In this document: positions 28,526 to 36,169 of the stretch, in pieces
Layout of the letters: the number at the start of each line of letters is the position of its first letter
Position numbering within the stretch: position 1 is the stretch's first letter
NCBI GenBank assembly: GCA_902779915.1
Contig: CACZDM010000001.1
Span: 1 to 64,000, forward strand
Origin: Oscillospiraceae bacterium
Lineage (GTDB): Bacteria; Bacillota; Clostridia; Oscillospirales; Ruminococcaceae
Direction of reading: 5' to 3'
Length of the DNA stretch: 64,000 bases
Notes under the pieces: model-generated
Told to the model about the DNA's origin: nothing
The model's input: only the letters and a program-made list of their open reading frames with translations
Databases searched by the model: none
Translations under genes and position numbers: made by a program

Positions 28526-29221
28526 ATGTCATTAGAAAAAATATTAGTTGTCGACGACAATAAAAATATTTGTGATTTGCTTAAATTATATCTGACCAAG
28601 GAAGGGTATAGGGTGGTTGTGGCGTATGACGGAGAGGAGGCTTTGGTTAAATTCAATTCCCTAAAGCCAGATTTGATTTTACTAGACGTAATGCTCCCTG
28701 TCATGGATGGATGGCAAACCTGCTTGGAAATTCGAAAAACATCAAATATTCCAATAATCATGCTGACAGCAAAAGGGGAAGTTTTTGATCGGGTTTTAGG
28801 TCTTGAAATCGGAGCAGATGACTACATATCAAAACCATTTGACGCCAAAGAAATCATTGCAAGAATCAAAGCTGTATATCGAAGAGTTGCTCAAAATTCG
28901 GAAAAAGAAATTCCTAAAAAAATAAAATATGACAAACTGGAAATCGATATGGTTAAATATGAAATGAAATTAGACGGCAAAATTGTCGATATGCCGCCCA
29001 AAGAGCTCGAATTGCTTTTCAAATTGGCCTCTAATCCAAATCAAGTATGCACAAGAGATCAACTTCTTGACGACATATGGGGCTATGAATACTATGGCGA
29101 TTCACGAACAATCGACGTCCACATTAAGCGAATCAGAACAAAAATTGACAATGTTTCAGATAAATGGAAACTGCGAACAGTTTGGGGCGTTGGATATAAA
29201 TTTGAGCTGAATGAAAACTGA
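28526..29221 (+). CDS. OmpR/PhoB-family response regulator
   Basis: 231 residues. The receiver domain (1-120) has the acidic pocket DD10-11, phosphoacceptor Asp54 in LILLDVMLP and the conserved Lys in ISKPF. The C-terminal winged helix (about 130-229) has the usual CTRDQLLDDIWG and TIDVHIKRIRTKI lines. An AGGAGG site precedes the ATG. It is followed 49 bases downstream by its probable sensor kinase. Target genes are unknown. Confidence 0.95.
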   Translation: MSLEKILVVDDNKNICDLLKLYLTKEGYRVVVAYDGEEALVKFNSLKPDLILLDVMLPVMDGWQTCLEIRKTSNIPIIMLTAKGEVFDRVLGLEIGADDYISKPFDAKEIIARIKAVYRRVAQNSEKEIPKKIKYDKLEIDMVKYEMKLDGKIVDMPPKELELLFKLASNPNQVCTRDQLLDDIWGYEYYGDSRTIDVHIKRIRTKIDNVSDKWKLRTVWGVGYKFELNEN

Positions 29222-29270
29222 TACTTTTTGTTAAAACAATAAATTATTTTTAACAGAATGGAATTTTGTC

Positions 29271-30716
29271 ATGAAAAAAAGTTTTTTTGTCAGATATAAT
29301 TTTATATCTGTTATTATGGTAATCATTGGCAGTTACTTCACAAGCGCTGTTATAATGTATTTTATTGCAGATTTCAGCGAATATGGTTTTCTTCGCTCTA
29401 ATGTCAACGTAATTGTGAGAAATGTTTTTGATGAAATGGAAATTAATAGCGAACAAACATTTGAAAAAGGATTAAAAGATAACTTCAAAATAGTATCAGA
29501 CAACACTATGCGCTTGGTTTTATTTGACCAAGATGAAAAAATTTTATATAGCAACTTAGAAAATAAATATGCTGAGGCTATAAATTTTAAACACATTGCA
29601 AATAAATTAGAACATACCGGAGAATATCGCGAAAAAAAATATATCTCAACTTCAAACTCAGATCCCAATGAGTGTTATATATACGCTAGGGAGCTTAAAT
29701 CCTATCTTTCAAAATCTGAAGTAAAATATTTGATGATATTGGATCTTGAAAACAAATTCACCGGAATATATAACTCAATCAGTTTGAGATTTATTTTTGC
29801 GCTGATGGGTGTTGTTTGCTTTTCAACAATAGTTTTGATTATGTATACATTATATATATCAAATCCACTGCGAAAAATGAAACTGGTTGCTAAAGAATAT
29901 GAAAAAGGAAATTTTAAACCAAAAGTTAAAATTAAAACCAAAGATGAAATAGGAGAACTTGCTCAAACAATGAACAAAATGAGCCAGTCAATAGCAAAAT
30001 TTGAAGAGTCCAGCAAAAATTTTGTTGCCAACGTTTCCCATGAATTCAAAACGCCAATAACTTCAATCTCAGGCTTTGTTGACGGAATATTGGACGGAAC
30101 CATTCCCAAGCAAAAGCAGACACACTATTTACATATCGTTTCGTCAGAAGTTAAACGACTTTCTAATTTGATCCACTCCATGTTAAACATATCTCGAATC
30201 GAAAGCGGAGGAGTTAAACCAGTCTTTGTTCCCCTAAACATCAGCAAAATTATTAAAAATATTGTTGAAAATTTTATAGACAAGATTGAAACTAAAAATT
30301 TGCGAATTAAAGGAATTAACAAATTTGAAAATTTCTGGATTGAAGGCGACAGCGGGCTGACATACCAAGTTTTTTATAATTTAATTGAAAACGCCATAAA
30401 ATTTTCAAATGATAGCGGATATATCCTTTTCGGAATTTTTCAAGTTTCTAACTTTTTAACAATAAGAATTCAAAATAGTGGAAAAGGTTTAAAAGAAGGA
30501 GAAAAAGAACAACTTTTCGAAAGATTTTACAAAACAGACAAATCGCGCAGCCTAGACACCTCGGGAGTTGGCCTGGGTCTAAACATAGTTTTAACAATAG
30601 TTAAGCTATGCGACTGGAAAATAAACGTCAACAGCAAATACGGCGAATATACTGAATTTGCCCTGACAGTCAAGTCATCTAAAGAGCCTCAGCTGGATGA
30701 GGAAAACACGAATTGA
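29271..30716 (+). CDS. Membrane sensor histidine kinase
   Basis: 481 residues. Membrane helices at about 10-32 and 167-190 enclose an extracytoplasmic sensor of about 130 residues. A HAMP domain follows (about 190-243), then the dimerisation domain with His257 in NVSHEFKTPI. The ATP-binding domain has N-box NLIENAIKFS, G1 box IQNSGKGL and G2 box SGVGLGLNI. It is the partner of the OmpR-family regulator just upstream and should autophosphorylate and phosphorylate Asp54 of it. The signal is not known. Confidence 0.95.
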   Translation: MKKSFFVRYNFISVIMVIIGSYFTSAVIMYFIADFSEYGFLRSNVNVIVRNVFDEMEINSEQTFEKGLKDNFKIVSDNTMRLVLFDQDEKILYSNLENKYAEAINFKHIANKLEHTGEYREKKYISTSNSDPNECYIYARELKSYLSKSEVKYLMILDLENKFTGIYNSISLRFIFALMGVVCFSTIVLIMYTLYISNPLRKMKLVAKEYEKGNFKPKVKIKTKDEIGELAQTMNKMSQSIAKFEESSKNFVANVSHEFKTPITSISGFVDGILDGTIPKQKQTHYLHIVSSEVKRLSNLIHSMLNISRIESGGVKPVFVPLNISKIIKNIVENFIDKIETKNLRIKGINKFENFWIEGDSGLTYQVFYNLIENAIKFSNDSGYILFGIFQVSNFLTIRIQNSGKGLKEGEKEQLFERFYKTDKSRSLDTSGVGLGLNIVLTIVKLCDWKINVNSKYGEYTEFALTVKSSKEPQLDEENTN

Positions 30717-30774
30717 ATCAACAGATGAGATCTAACACACATATTTTATAGGTTATGTTGACTACTTTATTTTC

Positions 30775-31278
30775 TCATTTTTTTCGATATGCCTCAACAA
30801 TTTTTGCAATATACATAAAATGAAAATCGCTGTTTTTATATGCAGTGTCTATAATTTTTGAATCTATAAAACAGTCAGGACTAATTTGCTGAACATATTG
30901 CTTTTCACACACTATGACAAGTTTTGCTTGCTCAAAAGCAACGGATTTTCCAAATTTTTTAGGAACAAGCCCGGTCGCCTTGGATTTATCAATTTCCCTC
31001 CCAGATTTTGTTCCACAAAGCTGCAAAACCGATTTAAACTGGCTGTCATAAAAGCTTGCTGTGAAATAATTTGATTTGTCAAGAAACTCTTTTGTATATC
31101 TTTGAGGGCGAACATATATTGTTAAAACAGGGTTAAACCACATTATTCCAACTCCACCCCAACTTGCTGTCATCATGTTGTGGCTCTTTAAGCTGCCTGC
31201 TGTTATTAGCATCCATTGATCGCCAATCAGCTCAAAAGGCTTAATCGCAATGTCTTTAATGTCTATCTTCTCAAACAT
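30775..31278 (-). CDS. Flavin reductase-like (FMN-binding split barrel) protein
   Basis: 167 residues from the ATG at 31278, behind AAGGAG; an upstream in-frame start is not supported by a ribosome binding site. The LITAGSLKSHNMMTASWGG line and the VRPQRYTKEFLDKSNYFTAS line are typical of small clostridial flavin-reductase-domain proteins that bind FMN. It is probably a cytoplasmic oxidoreductase; the substrate is unknown. It converges with the histidine kinase gene. Confidence 0.85.
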   Translation of the reverse strand: MFEKIDIKDIAIKPFELIGDQWMLITAGSLKSHNMMTASWGGVGIMWFNPVLTIYVRPQRYTKEFLDKSNYFTASFYDSQFKSVLQLCGTKSGREIDKSKATGLVPKKFGKSVAFEQAKLVIVCEKQYVQQISPDCFIDSKIIDTAYKNSDFHFMYIAKIVEAYRKK

Positions 31279-31410
31279 AAAAATCACTCCTTGAAAACTC
31301 AATTAATATATTATATTAAATTTTATATCAAATATTTATAAATTTATCACTCAAATCCAGGTAAAAAAATTTCAATTTAATAATATATTTTTGACATATC
31401 ATAATAAATT

Positions 31411-32112
31411 TCAGGTTTGATTCCGCCTGTCTATTAAATACTGTGCGTATATTTGTCGGAGTTTTTTCCTATCCTGCCGCCTAATTGGAATTCTTTCTCC
31501 GTTTGCCATCAAAAAATTCTGCGTTTCCATTTTGCTAACCCAATCCAGGTTCACGAGCGCGCCTCTAACGCAATTGATAAAATATGAAAAATTTTTGGTT
31601 TTAGCCACAAAATCTTTAAACGTCATCCTGGTTGAAATGGTTTCCTTTTTTGTGTGTATTATAATGTTGTGTCCACTTTTTTCAGCAAATAATATATCTT
31701 TAAAAAAGACGGGCATTTTTTGCCAATTTGAACTAACCACAATATATTCGCTTTTTTTACTAAAACAACCCAGACATTTTTTCATCGCAAATTCAAAATC
31801 AGCAAAGTTAACAGGCCGCAATAAATAGCAAGAAATGTCCGCTTTGTATCCTTCAACTGCAAACCTATCTGTTGAGGATATGAAAATTATTTTTGTTTTA
31901 GGACTAATTTTTTTAACTCTATAGGCCAAATCTATATCACTGTCTAAAATTATTAATATATCGTAAAAAAACTTTTTAAGACTTGAAAAAAATGCATTCA
32001 CATCATCAAAAAAAACATAGTCCTTTGGCAGTTGATTTAAAAAATAAAATCGCTTTAAATGCTCAAATACTTCTTCGCTATTAGATTTTTTGCCAGTTAT
32101 AACAACAGCCAT
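31411..32112 (-). CDS. LytTR-family response regulator, orphan
   Basis: 233 residues from the ATG at 32112 behind GGGGGAG; the longer open frame has no site. The N-terminal receiver-like domain (about 1-115) keeps a likely phosphoacceptor Asp in DILIILDSD, but the usual switch Lys-Pro is Arg-Pro (LLRPVNF). The C-terminal LytTR DNA-binding domain (about 130-233) has ILFAEKSGHNIIIHT, FINCVRGALVNLDWV and the closing IPIRRQDRKKLRQIYAQYL. No histidine kinase is next to it. Confidence 0.88.
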   Translation of the reverse strand: MAVVITGKKSNSEEVFEHLKRFYFLNQLPKDYVFFDDVNAFFSSLKKFFYDILIILDSDIDLAYRVKKISPKTKIIFISSTDRFAVEGYKADISCYLLRPVNFADFEFAMKKCLGCFSKKSEYIVVSSNWQKMPVFFKDILFAEKSGHNIIIHTKKETISTRMTFKDFVAKTKNFSYFINCVRGALVNLDWVSKMETQNFLMANGERIPIRRQDRKKLRQIYAQYLIDRRNQT

Positions 32113-32279
32113 TCCTCCATCTCCCCCAAAGTTAAGCCACACGCACAACCCACATGTAAAGTATAACATAACTTGAAGCAAATTTGCAATAAAATGTTTA
32201 AATTTTAGCTGGCAAATTATCAATTTTTAATGAAAAACAACATTTTAAAGCCAAAAACATACATTTGGTTTCGTTTTTC

Positions 32280-32308
32280 TTGCCTGACTTGGAGACAGAT
32301 GATAGACT
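32280..32308 (+). promoter_or_regulatory. Probable promoter of the structured leader
   Basis: TTGCCT (32280-32285), 17 bases, TAGACT (32303-32308), placing a start near 32315. Confidence 0.45.
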
Positions 32309-32314
32309 ATGTCT

Positions 32315-32560
32315 TAGATAAGTTTTTCACGACGTTGTTCTGTGGAAAATTTATTCCGGTTTATCAGCATTTTGCGCAAGCGAATTGCGGTTGCCGGCGT
32401 GAATGGCGCGCTTAGCTAAAGGGCATCGTTTTGTTTGTTGCTTTTTGGGGGAAAAGTTGTGATTGGATTAGTCCGAGTGTTGTGCCGCAGCTGTCCCCAG
32501 GTGGCGATAGTGCGCCGAGTTCAGAGTGGTTTACTTATGCCTAGTAACTCAGAAAGGAGA
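32315..32560 (+). ncRNA. Probable structured RNA or long structured 5' leader, family not recognised
   Basis: About 245 bases with no credible gene. The part from about 32370 to 32520 is far richer in G+C than the AT-rich flanks. Helices can be drawn: CGCAA/TTGCG around a GCGAA loop (32374-32389), and a long-range pairing of TGAATGGCGCGC (from about 32399) with GTGCGCCGAGTTCA (to about 32523). A CTTTTTGGGGGAAAAG palindrome also occurs. It ends just before the ribosome binding site of the Ser/Lys lipoprotein gene, so it is either a cis-acting leader or a small RNA. It did not match what I know of tmRNA, RNase P, SRP RNA, T-box or common riboswitch consensus motifs. Confidence 0.5.
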
Positions 32561-32569
32561 TATTCGTAA

Positions 32570-32818
32570 ATGAGAATGAGGAAACTTATTGCACTGACCG
32601 CAGCAGCTCTTATTTGCTGTTCTGTTTCTTTGACTGGCTGTAATAAAGACGGTTCTAGCTCAAAGAGCAGTTCTTCAGCAAGCAGTTCAAAGAGCAGTTC
32701 TTCAGCAAGCAGCTCGAAGAGCAGTTCTTCAGCAAGCAGTTCAAAGAGCAGCAGCGAATCAGCTTCATCAGACGCTGCAAGCAAAGCTTCAGCCGCTTCA
32801 AGCAAAGCATCTAGCTAA
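32570..32818 (+). CDS. Small Ser/Lys-repeat lipoprotein
   Basis: 82 residues. The signal peptide (KLIALTAAALICCSVSLTGC) ends in a lipobox with Cys24. The mature part is almost entirely Ser, Ala and Lys, with a nine-residue repeat (KSSSSASSS three times, then KSSSESASS). It would be a lipid-anchored, disordered, positively charged tail or spacer on the outer face of the membrane. A GAAAGGAG site precedes the ATG and a terminator follows. No partner is obvious. The long GC-rich leader is its most unusual neighbour. Confidence 0.8.
   Translation: MRMRKLIALTAAALICCSVSLTGCNKDGSSSKSSSSASSSKSSSSASSSKSSSSASSSKSSSESASSDAASKASAASSKASS
32660..32750 (+). repeat. 27-bp tandem repeats inside the lipoprotein gene
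   Basis: Units start at 32660, 32687, 32714 and (partial) 32741. Each begins tcaaagagcagttcttcagc, with one or two substitutions in the third. They encode the KSSSSASSS repeat and could change in number without a frameshift. Confidence 0.9.
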
Positions 32819-32842
32819 TGTGGTGAGTTTGAATGCTTATTT

Positions 32843-32875
32843 ACACGGATCGCTAGATTCGTGTATTTTTTTTAT
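32843..32875 (+). terminator. Terminator behind the Ser/Lys lipoprotein gene
   Basis: ACACGgAT and ATtCGTGT pair around CGCTAG and are followed by a run of T residues. Confidence 0.75.
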
Positions 32876-32908
32876 TTTATATTTGATTTTTTAAGGAGTG
32901 AAAAATTT

Positions 32909-34228
32909 ATGAGTTCTTTTGAAAGCAAAGAAAACAAATTCAAAAGCAAATTTGGCTTTATCGTAGCCTGCATCGGATCAGCAATTGGGATGGGCGATAT
33001 ATGGCTTTTTCCATACAGATTAGGCCAATATGGCGGAGCTGCGTTTTTGATTCCATATGTTATCTTCACTGTCATTTTGGGATATTCAGGCGTTGTTGGC
33101 GAAATAGCTTTTGGGCGGGCTATGAAAACCGGGCCTTTCGGTGCTTTCAAAAAAGCTCTCAAAATGAAAAACATATCCCACTTCCAAAGCCTCGGCGCCA
33201 TTCCTCTGATTGGCTGCTTTTTGATCGGAGTAGGGTATTCAGTGATTGTTGGATGGATTATAAAATTTATCGCTGGAAGTTTAGTTGGGTCCGCTTTAAA
33301 TGGAGATTCTGTTGAATATTTTCAAAGCATAACGGGAAATTTTTCAAGCGTGCCGTGGCATATTATTGCGCTTGTTTTGACGTTTGCTGTCATGTTTTTC
33401 GGTGTGTCAAGGGGAATAGAAAGACTAAACAAAATCGTTATGCCCGCGTTTTTCACCATGTTTTTAGCCCTGGCTTTGATTGTTTTTTTCTCTCCCAACT
33501 CTTTTGCGGGATATAGCTATTTATTCAACCCTGATTTTAAATTTTTAGCAAATCCCAAAACTTGGATTGCGGCCCTGGGTCAGGCGTTTTTCTCCCTGTC
33601 TTTGGCCGGCTCCGGAACTATAATATATGGAAGCTATTTTAGCGAGAAAGAAGACGTCATTTCCGCTGCAAAAAGCATATGTTTTTTTAACTTTCTCGCC
33701 TCCATATTGGCCGCCATCGTCATCATCCCCGCCGTTTTTTCATTTGGGCTTAAATCCGAGCTCCAATCCGGCCCTCCTTTAATGTTCGTGACCATGCCAA
33801 CAATATTTAAACTTTTGCCCGCCGGCCAGCTTATATCCACAATATTTTTCACCGCAGTTTTATTCGCTGCAATAACTTCCCTGGTCAACCTGTTTGAAGC
33901 TCCTGTCGAATTTTTGCAATCCCAGTTGAAAATGTCCCGCAAAAAATCCGTCTGCATGGTTGGCGCAGTCGCAGCTTGTTTGGGAATTTTCCTGGAAAAT
34001 GCTTCAGTTATCGGCGTTTGGATGGATATTTTGTCGGTTTATGTTGTTCCACTTGGAGCGTTGCTTGCTGGCGTCATGTTTTTTTGGATATGCGGAAAAA
34101 AGTTTGTCAGCGATCAGGTTCAGCTTGGCAGGGAAAAACCGATTGGCAGGCTTTTTCACATAACATCAAGATATATATTTATAGGTCTAATTTTGGTTGT
34201 ATATGTCGCAAGTATTGCTCTTAATTGA
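32909..34228 (+). CDS. Sodium-dependent symporter of the neurotransmitter (NSS/SNF) family
   Basis: 439 residues from the ATG at 32909 behind AAGGAG; an in-frame extension upstream overlaps the terminator and is rejected. About 11 membrane helices. The sodium/substrate site in helix 1 reads IGSAIGMGDIWLFPYRLGQY with the family's GGAAFLIPY following. Bacterial members import amino acids with Na+, and the substrate here is unknown. It converges with the potassium-channel gene, whose stop is only 27 bases away. Confidence 0.92.
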   Translation: MSSFESKENKFKSKFGFIVACIGSAIGMGDIWLFPYRLGQYGGAAFLIPYVIFTVILGYSGVVGEIAFGRAMKTGPFGAFKKALKMKNISHFQSLGAIPLIGCFLIGVGYSVIVGWIIKFIAGSLVGSALNGDSVEYFQSITGNFSSVPWHIIALVLTFAVMFFGVSRGIERLNKIVMPAFFTMFLALALIVFFSPNSFAGYSYLFNPDFKFLANPKTWIAALGQAFFSLSLAGSGTIIYGSYFSEKEDVISAAKSICFFNFLASILAAIVIIPAVFSFGLKSELQSGPPLMFVTMPTIFKLLPAGQLISTIFFTAVLFAAITSLVNLFEAPVEFLQSQLKMSRKKSVCMVGAVAACLGIFLENASVIGVWMDILSVYVVPLGALLAGVMFFWICGKKFVSDQVQLGREKPIGRLFHITSRYIFIGLILVVYVASIALN

Positions 34229-34255
34229 ATATATCACAGCTTTTTATAAAATAAC

Positions 34256-35623
34256 CTATCCAACATATATATTCCCCTCAGGCAGCGAAACATATTTTTT
34301 CCGATTTAAATGCGTCCCAAACATCAAAGCGAACGAGAGCGGCCCAACTCGGCCTATATACATCAAAAATATTAGAATCCATTGAGAAATATGTGACAAG
34401 CTTCCAACGTCGGTTGTTGATGTTCCAACCGTTCCAAACGCTGTTATTATCGTGAAAAATAAGTCTATTAATGAAACCTCAGGATTTGACAAATAAAAGA
34501 CTATTGTCGAAACAGCAACCAGCAATGAAGATATAAATAAAAGCGAAATCGCTTTATACACCGTCATTTTATTGACTTTGTGGCCAAAGATGACGGTGTC
34601 TTCGCGATTCCGAACAACGCATATTGTCGTCATAAACAAAACAATCATTGTCGTTATTTTTATTCCACCTCCCGTTCCGCTGGGGCAAGCTCCAACAAAC
34701 ATCAAAAAGCAGGTGAAAAGTTTAGTGAAAACCGTGGTTTGAGAATAGTCAACAACGGCAAACCCTGCTGATCTTGCGGTTATTGAATTAAATGCTGATG
34801 TCGTTATTTTTTCAAAAAGTCCCATATCTTTTAAAGTGTTAGACCATTCCATAACCAGTAATGTTAATGTTCCGAAAATGATCAAGACAGCCGTTGACGA
34901 CAGGGCTAATTTGGAATGAAATGATAAAAATTTGATTTTTTTGTGAGACTTTTTTAGCTGGATTAATTCATTAACAACTATAAATCCAATTCCTCCCGAA
35001 ATTGTCAATAAACTAGTCACGACCACCACAATTAGGTCGCTTCGAAAGGGAATCAGGCTGCAATTTGGGCAAATGAAGCCGTTTATGTCAAGCCCTGAGT
35101 TGCAATATGCGGAAACAGAAGTGAAAATCGCCATGAATATCCCGCGTCCCCCATACCTTGCGCAAAAAGGAATCGCAAGAAGCAAAGCCCCAACAAACTC
35201 ACAAAAAAATGTGACGCGAATGACATTTGTGAAAAGAAACCGAATATTTGCGAAATCATTTGTGTTTATTTGTGAATTTGCAAGTTGCATATTTTTTAAA
35301 CTCAGCTTTTTATTTAAAGACAGCGAAAAAATTGATGAAAAAGTCACAAGTCCAAGTCCGCCGATTTGTATTAAACAAACAATAATAGACTGGCCAAATA
35401 TCGACCACGCCGCGCAATTGTCCTCAAGCGTCAGTCCTGCAACACACGTTGCAGAAGTCGCTGTGAACAAACATTTAGAAAACGCGTTGATTTCTCCAAC
35501 CGCTGAAGATATCGGCAACATCAGCAACAAAGCCCCCAGAACAATGACGGATATAAAACTCAAACACACAGTTCGAACAGGATTATCATTTAAAATATTT
35601 TTTTTCTTTGAAACGTGAAGCAT
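34256..35623 (-). CDS. TrkH/KtrB-family potassium uptake membrane subunit
   Basis: 455 residues, KtrB-like length, with four helix-loop-helix units. The first selectivity loop reads FTATSATCVAGLTLED and the third contains NSITARSAGFAVVDYS. The GACPSGTGGGIKITT line is also typical. It forms the membrane pore of a K+ uptake system that normally works with a cytoplasmic nucleotide-binding ring (KtrA/TrkA); none is encoded in the window. A GGGGG-type ribosome binding site precedes the ATG. It is divergent from rpoB. Confidence 0.93.
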   Translation of the reverse strand: MLHVSKKKNILNDNPVRTVCLSFISVIVLGALLLMLPISSAVGEINAFSKCLFTATSATCVAGLTLEDNCAAWSIFGQSIIVCLIQIGGLGLVTFSSIFSLSLNKKLSLKNMQLANSQINTNDFANIRFLFTNVIRVTFFCEFVGALLLAIPFCARYGGRGIFMAIFTSVSAYCNSGLDINGFICPNCSLIPFRSDLIVVVVTSLLTISGGIGFIVVNELIQLKKSHKKIKFLSFHSKLALSSTAVLIIFGTLTLLVMEWSNTLKDMGLFEKITTSAFNSITARSAGFAVVDYSQTTVFTKLFTCFLMFVGACPSGTGGGIKITTMIVLFMTTICVVRNREDTVIFGHKVNKMTVYKAISLLFISSLLVAVSTIVFYLSNPEVSLIDLFFTIITAFGTVGTSTTDVGSLSHISQWILIFLMYIGRVGPLSFALMFGTHLNRKKYVSLPEGNIYVG

Positions 35624-35929
35624 TTTTTGTGCTGCCCCCTTTTTCTGAAATTTTTATTATAATTCCATTTTACCATAATACAGACTAAATACAACAATTT
35701 TTTTATTTTTTTAATTATTTTTGCGGGATGACAGATTGATGTATGGAACACTTTGAAAATATTTAGTTTATATAACTCGGCAAAGGTTATGTTTGTTTTA
35801 ATAAATCCCTTCCTTGTTATAATATCCTCACTGGCGCTTTATTTTATAAACTTATTCTCAAATTTTTACATATGTTTAGTTTAAAAAATCCAATTTTTTA
35901 GTTAAAAATTTTTATTATCATATAAAGGC

Positions 35930-35958
35930 TTGACATGACCTGATTATTGTTATATAAT
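35930..35958 (+). promoter_or_regulatory. Perfect consensus sigma-A promoter of rpoBC
   Basis: TTGACA (35930-35935), 17 bases, TATAAT (35953-35958). The start would be near 35965, giving an AT-rich untranslated leader of about 205 bases in which I see no clear terminator or known regulatory RNA. The divergent trkH-like gene probably uses TTGTAT-N16-TAAAAT near 35670-35700 on the other strand. Confidence 0.85.
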
Positions 35959-36169
35959 ATTCAAATGTGCTTAATATGGGTTGTTGGGTTGACTTGCAAT
36001 TAATATTTTTTGACTTTAGTTATAAAAATTCGATTAGCGTTTTGATGCTTTTATATGTTTTATAGCGAAGTTGAAAATTTTAAATTTGTTATTGGTCAAT
36101 AGCAATGTTCATTGTTAGTGATGAAGACATATTTTTAGTATAAATCAGAAATGGAGGAATTAAAAGCCT

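Noticed and set aside
32230..32415. 61-codon plus-strand frame
   Set aside because: No ribosome binding site and it covers the promoter and the GC-rich structured segment.
32370..32560. Cobalamin riboswitch, because of a GCTGTCCCC-like stretch
   Set aside because: The rest of the conserved core is not present in the right order, and a Ser/Lys lipoprotein is an unlikely target.
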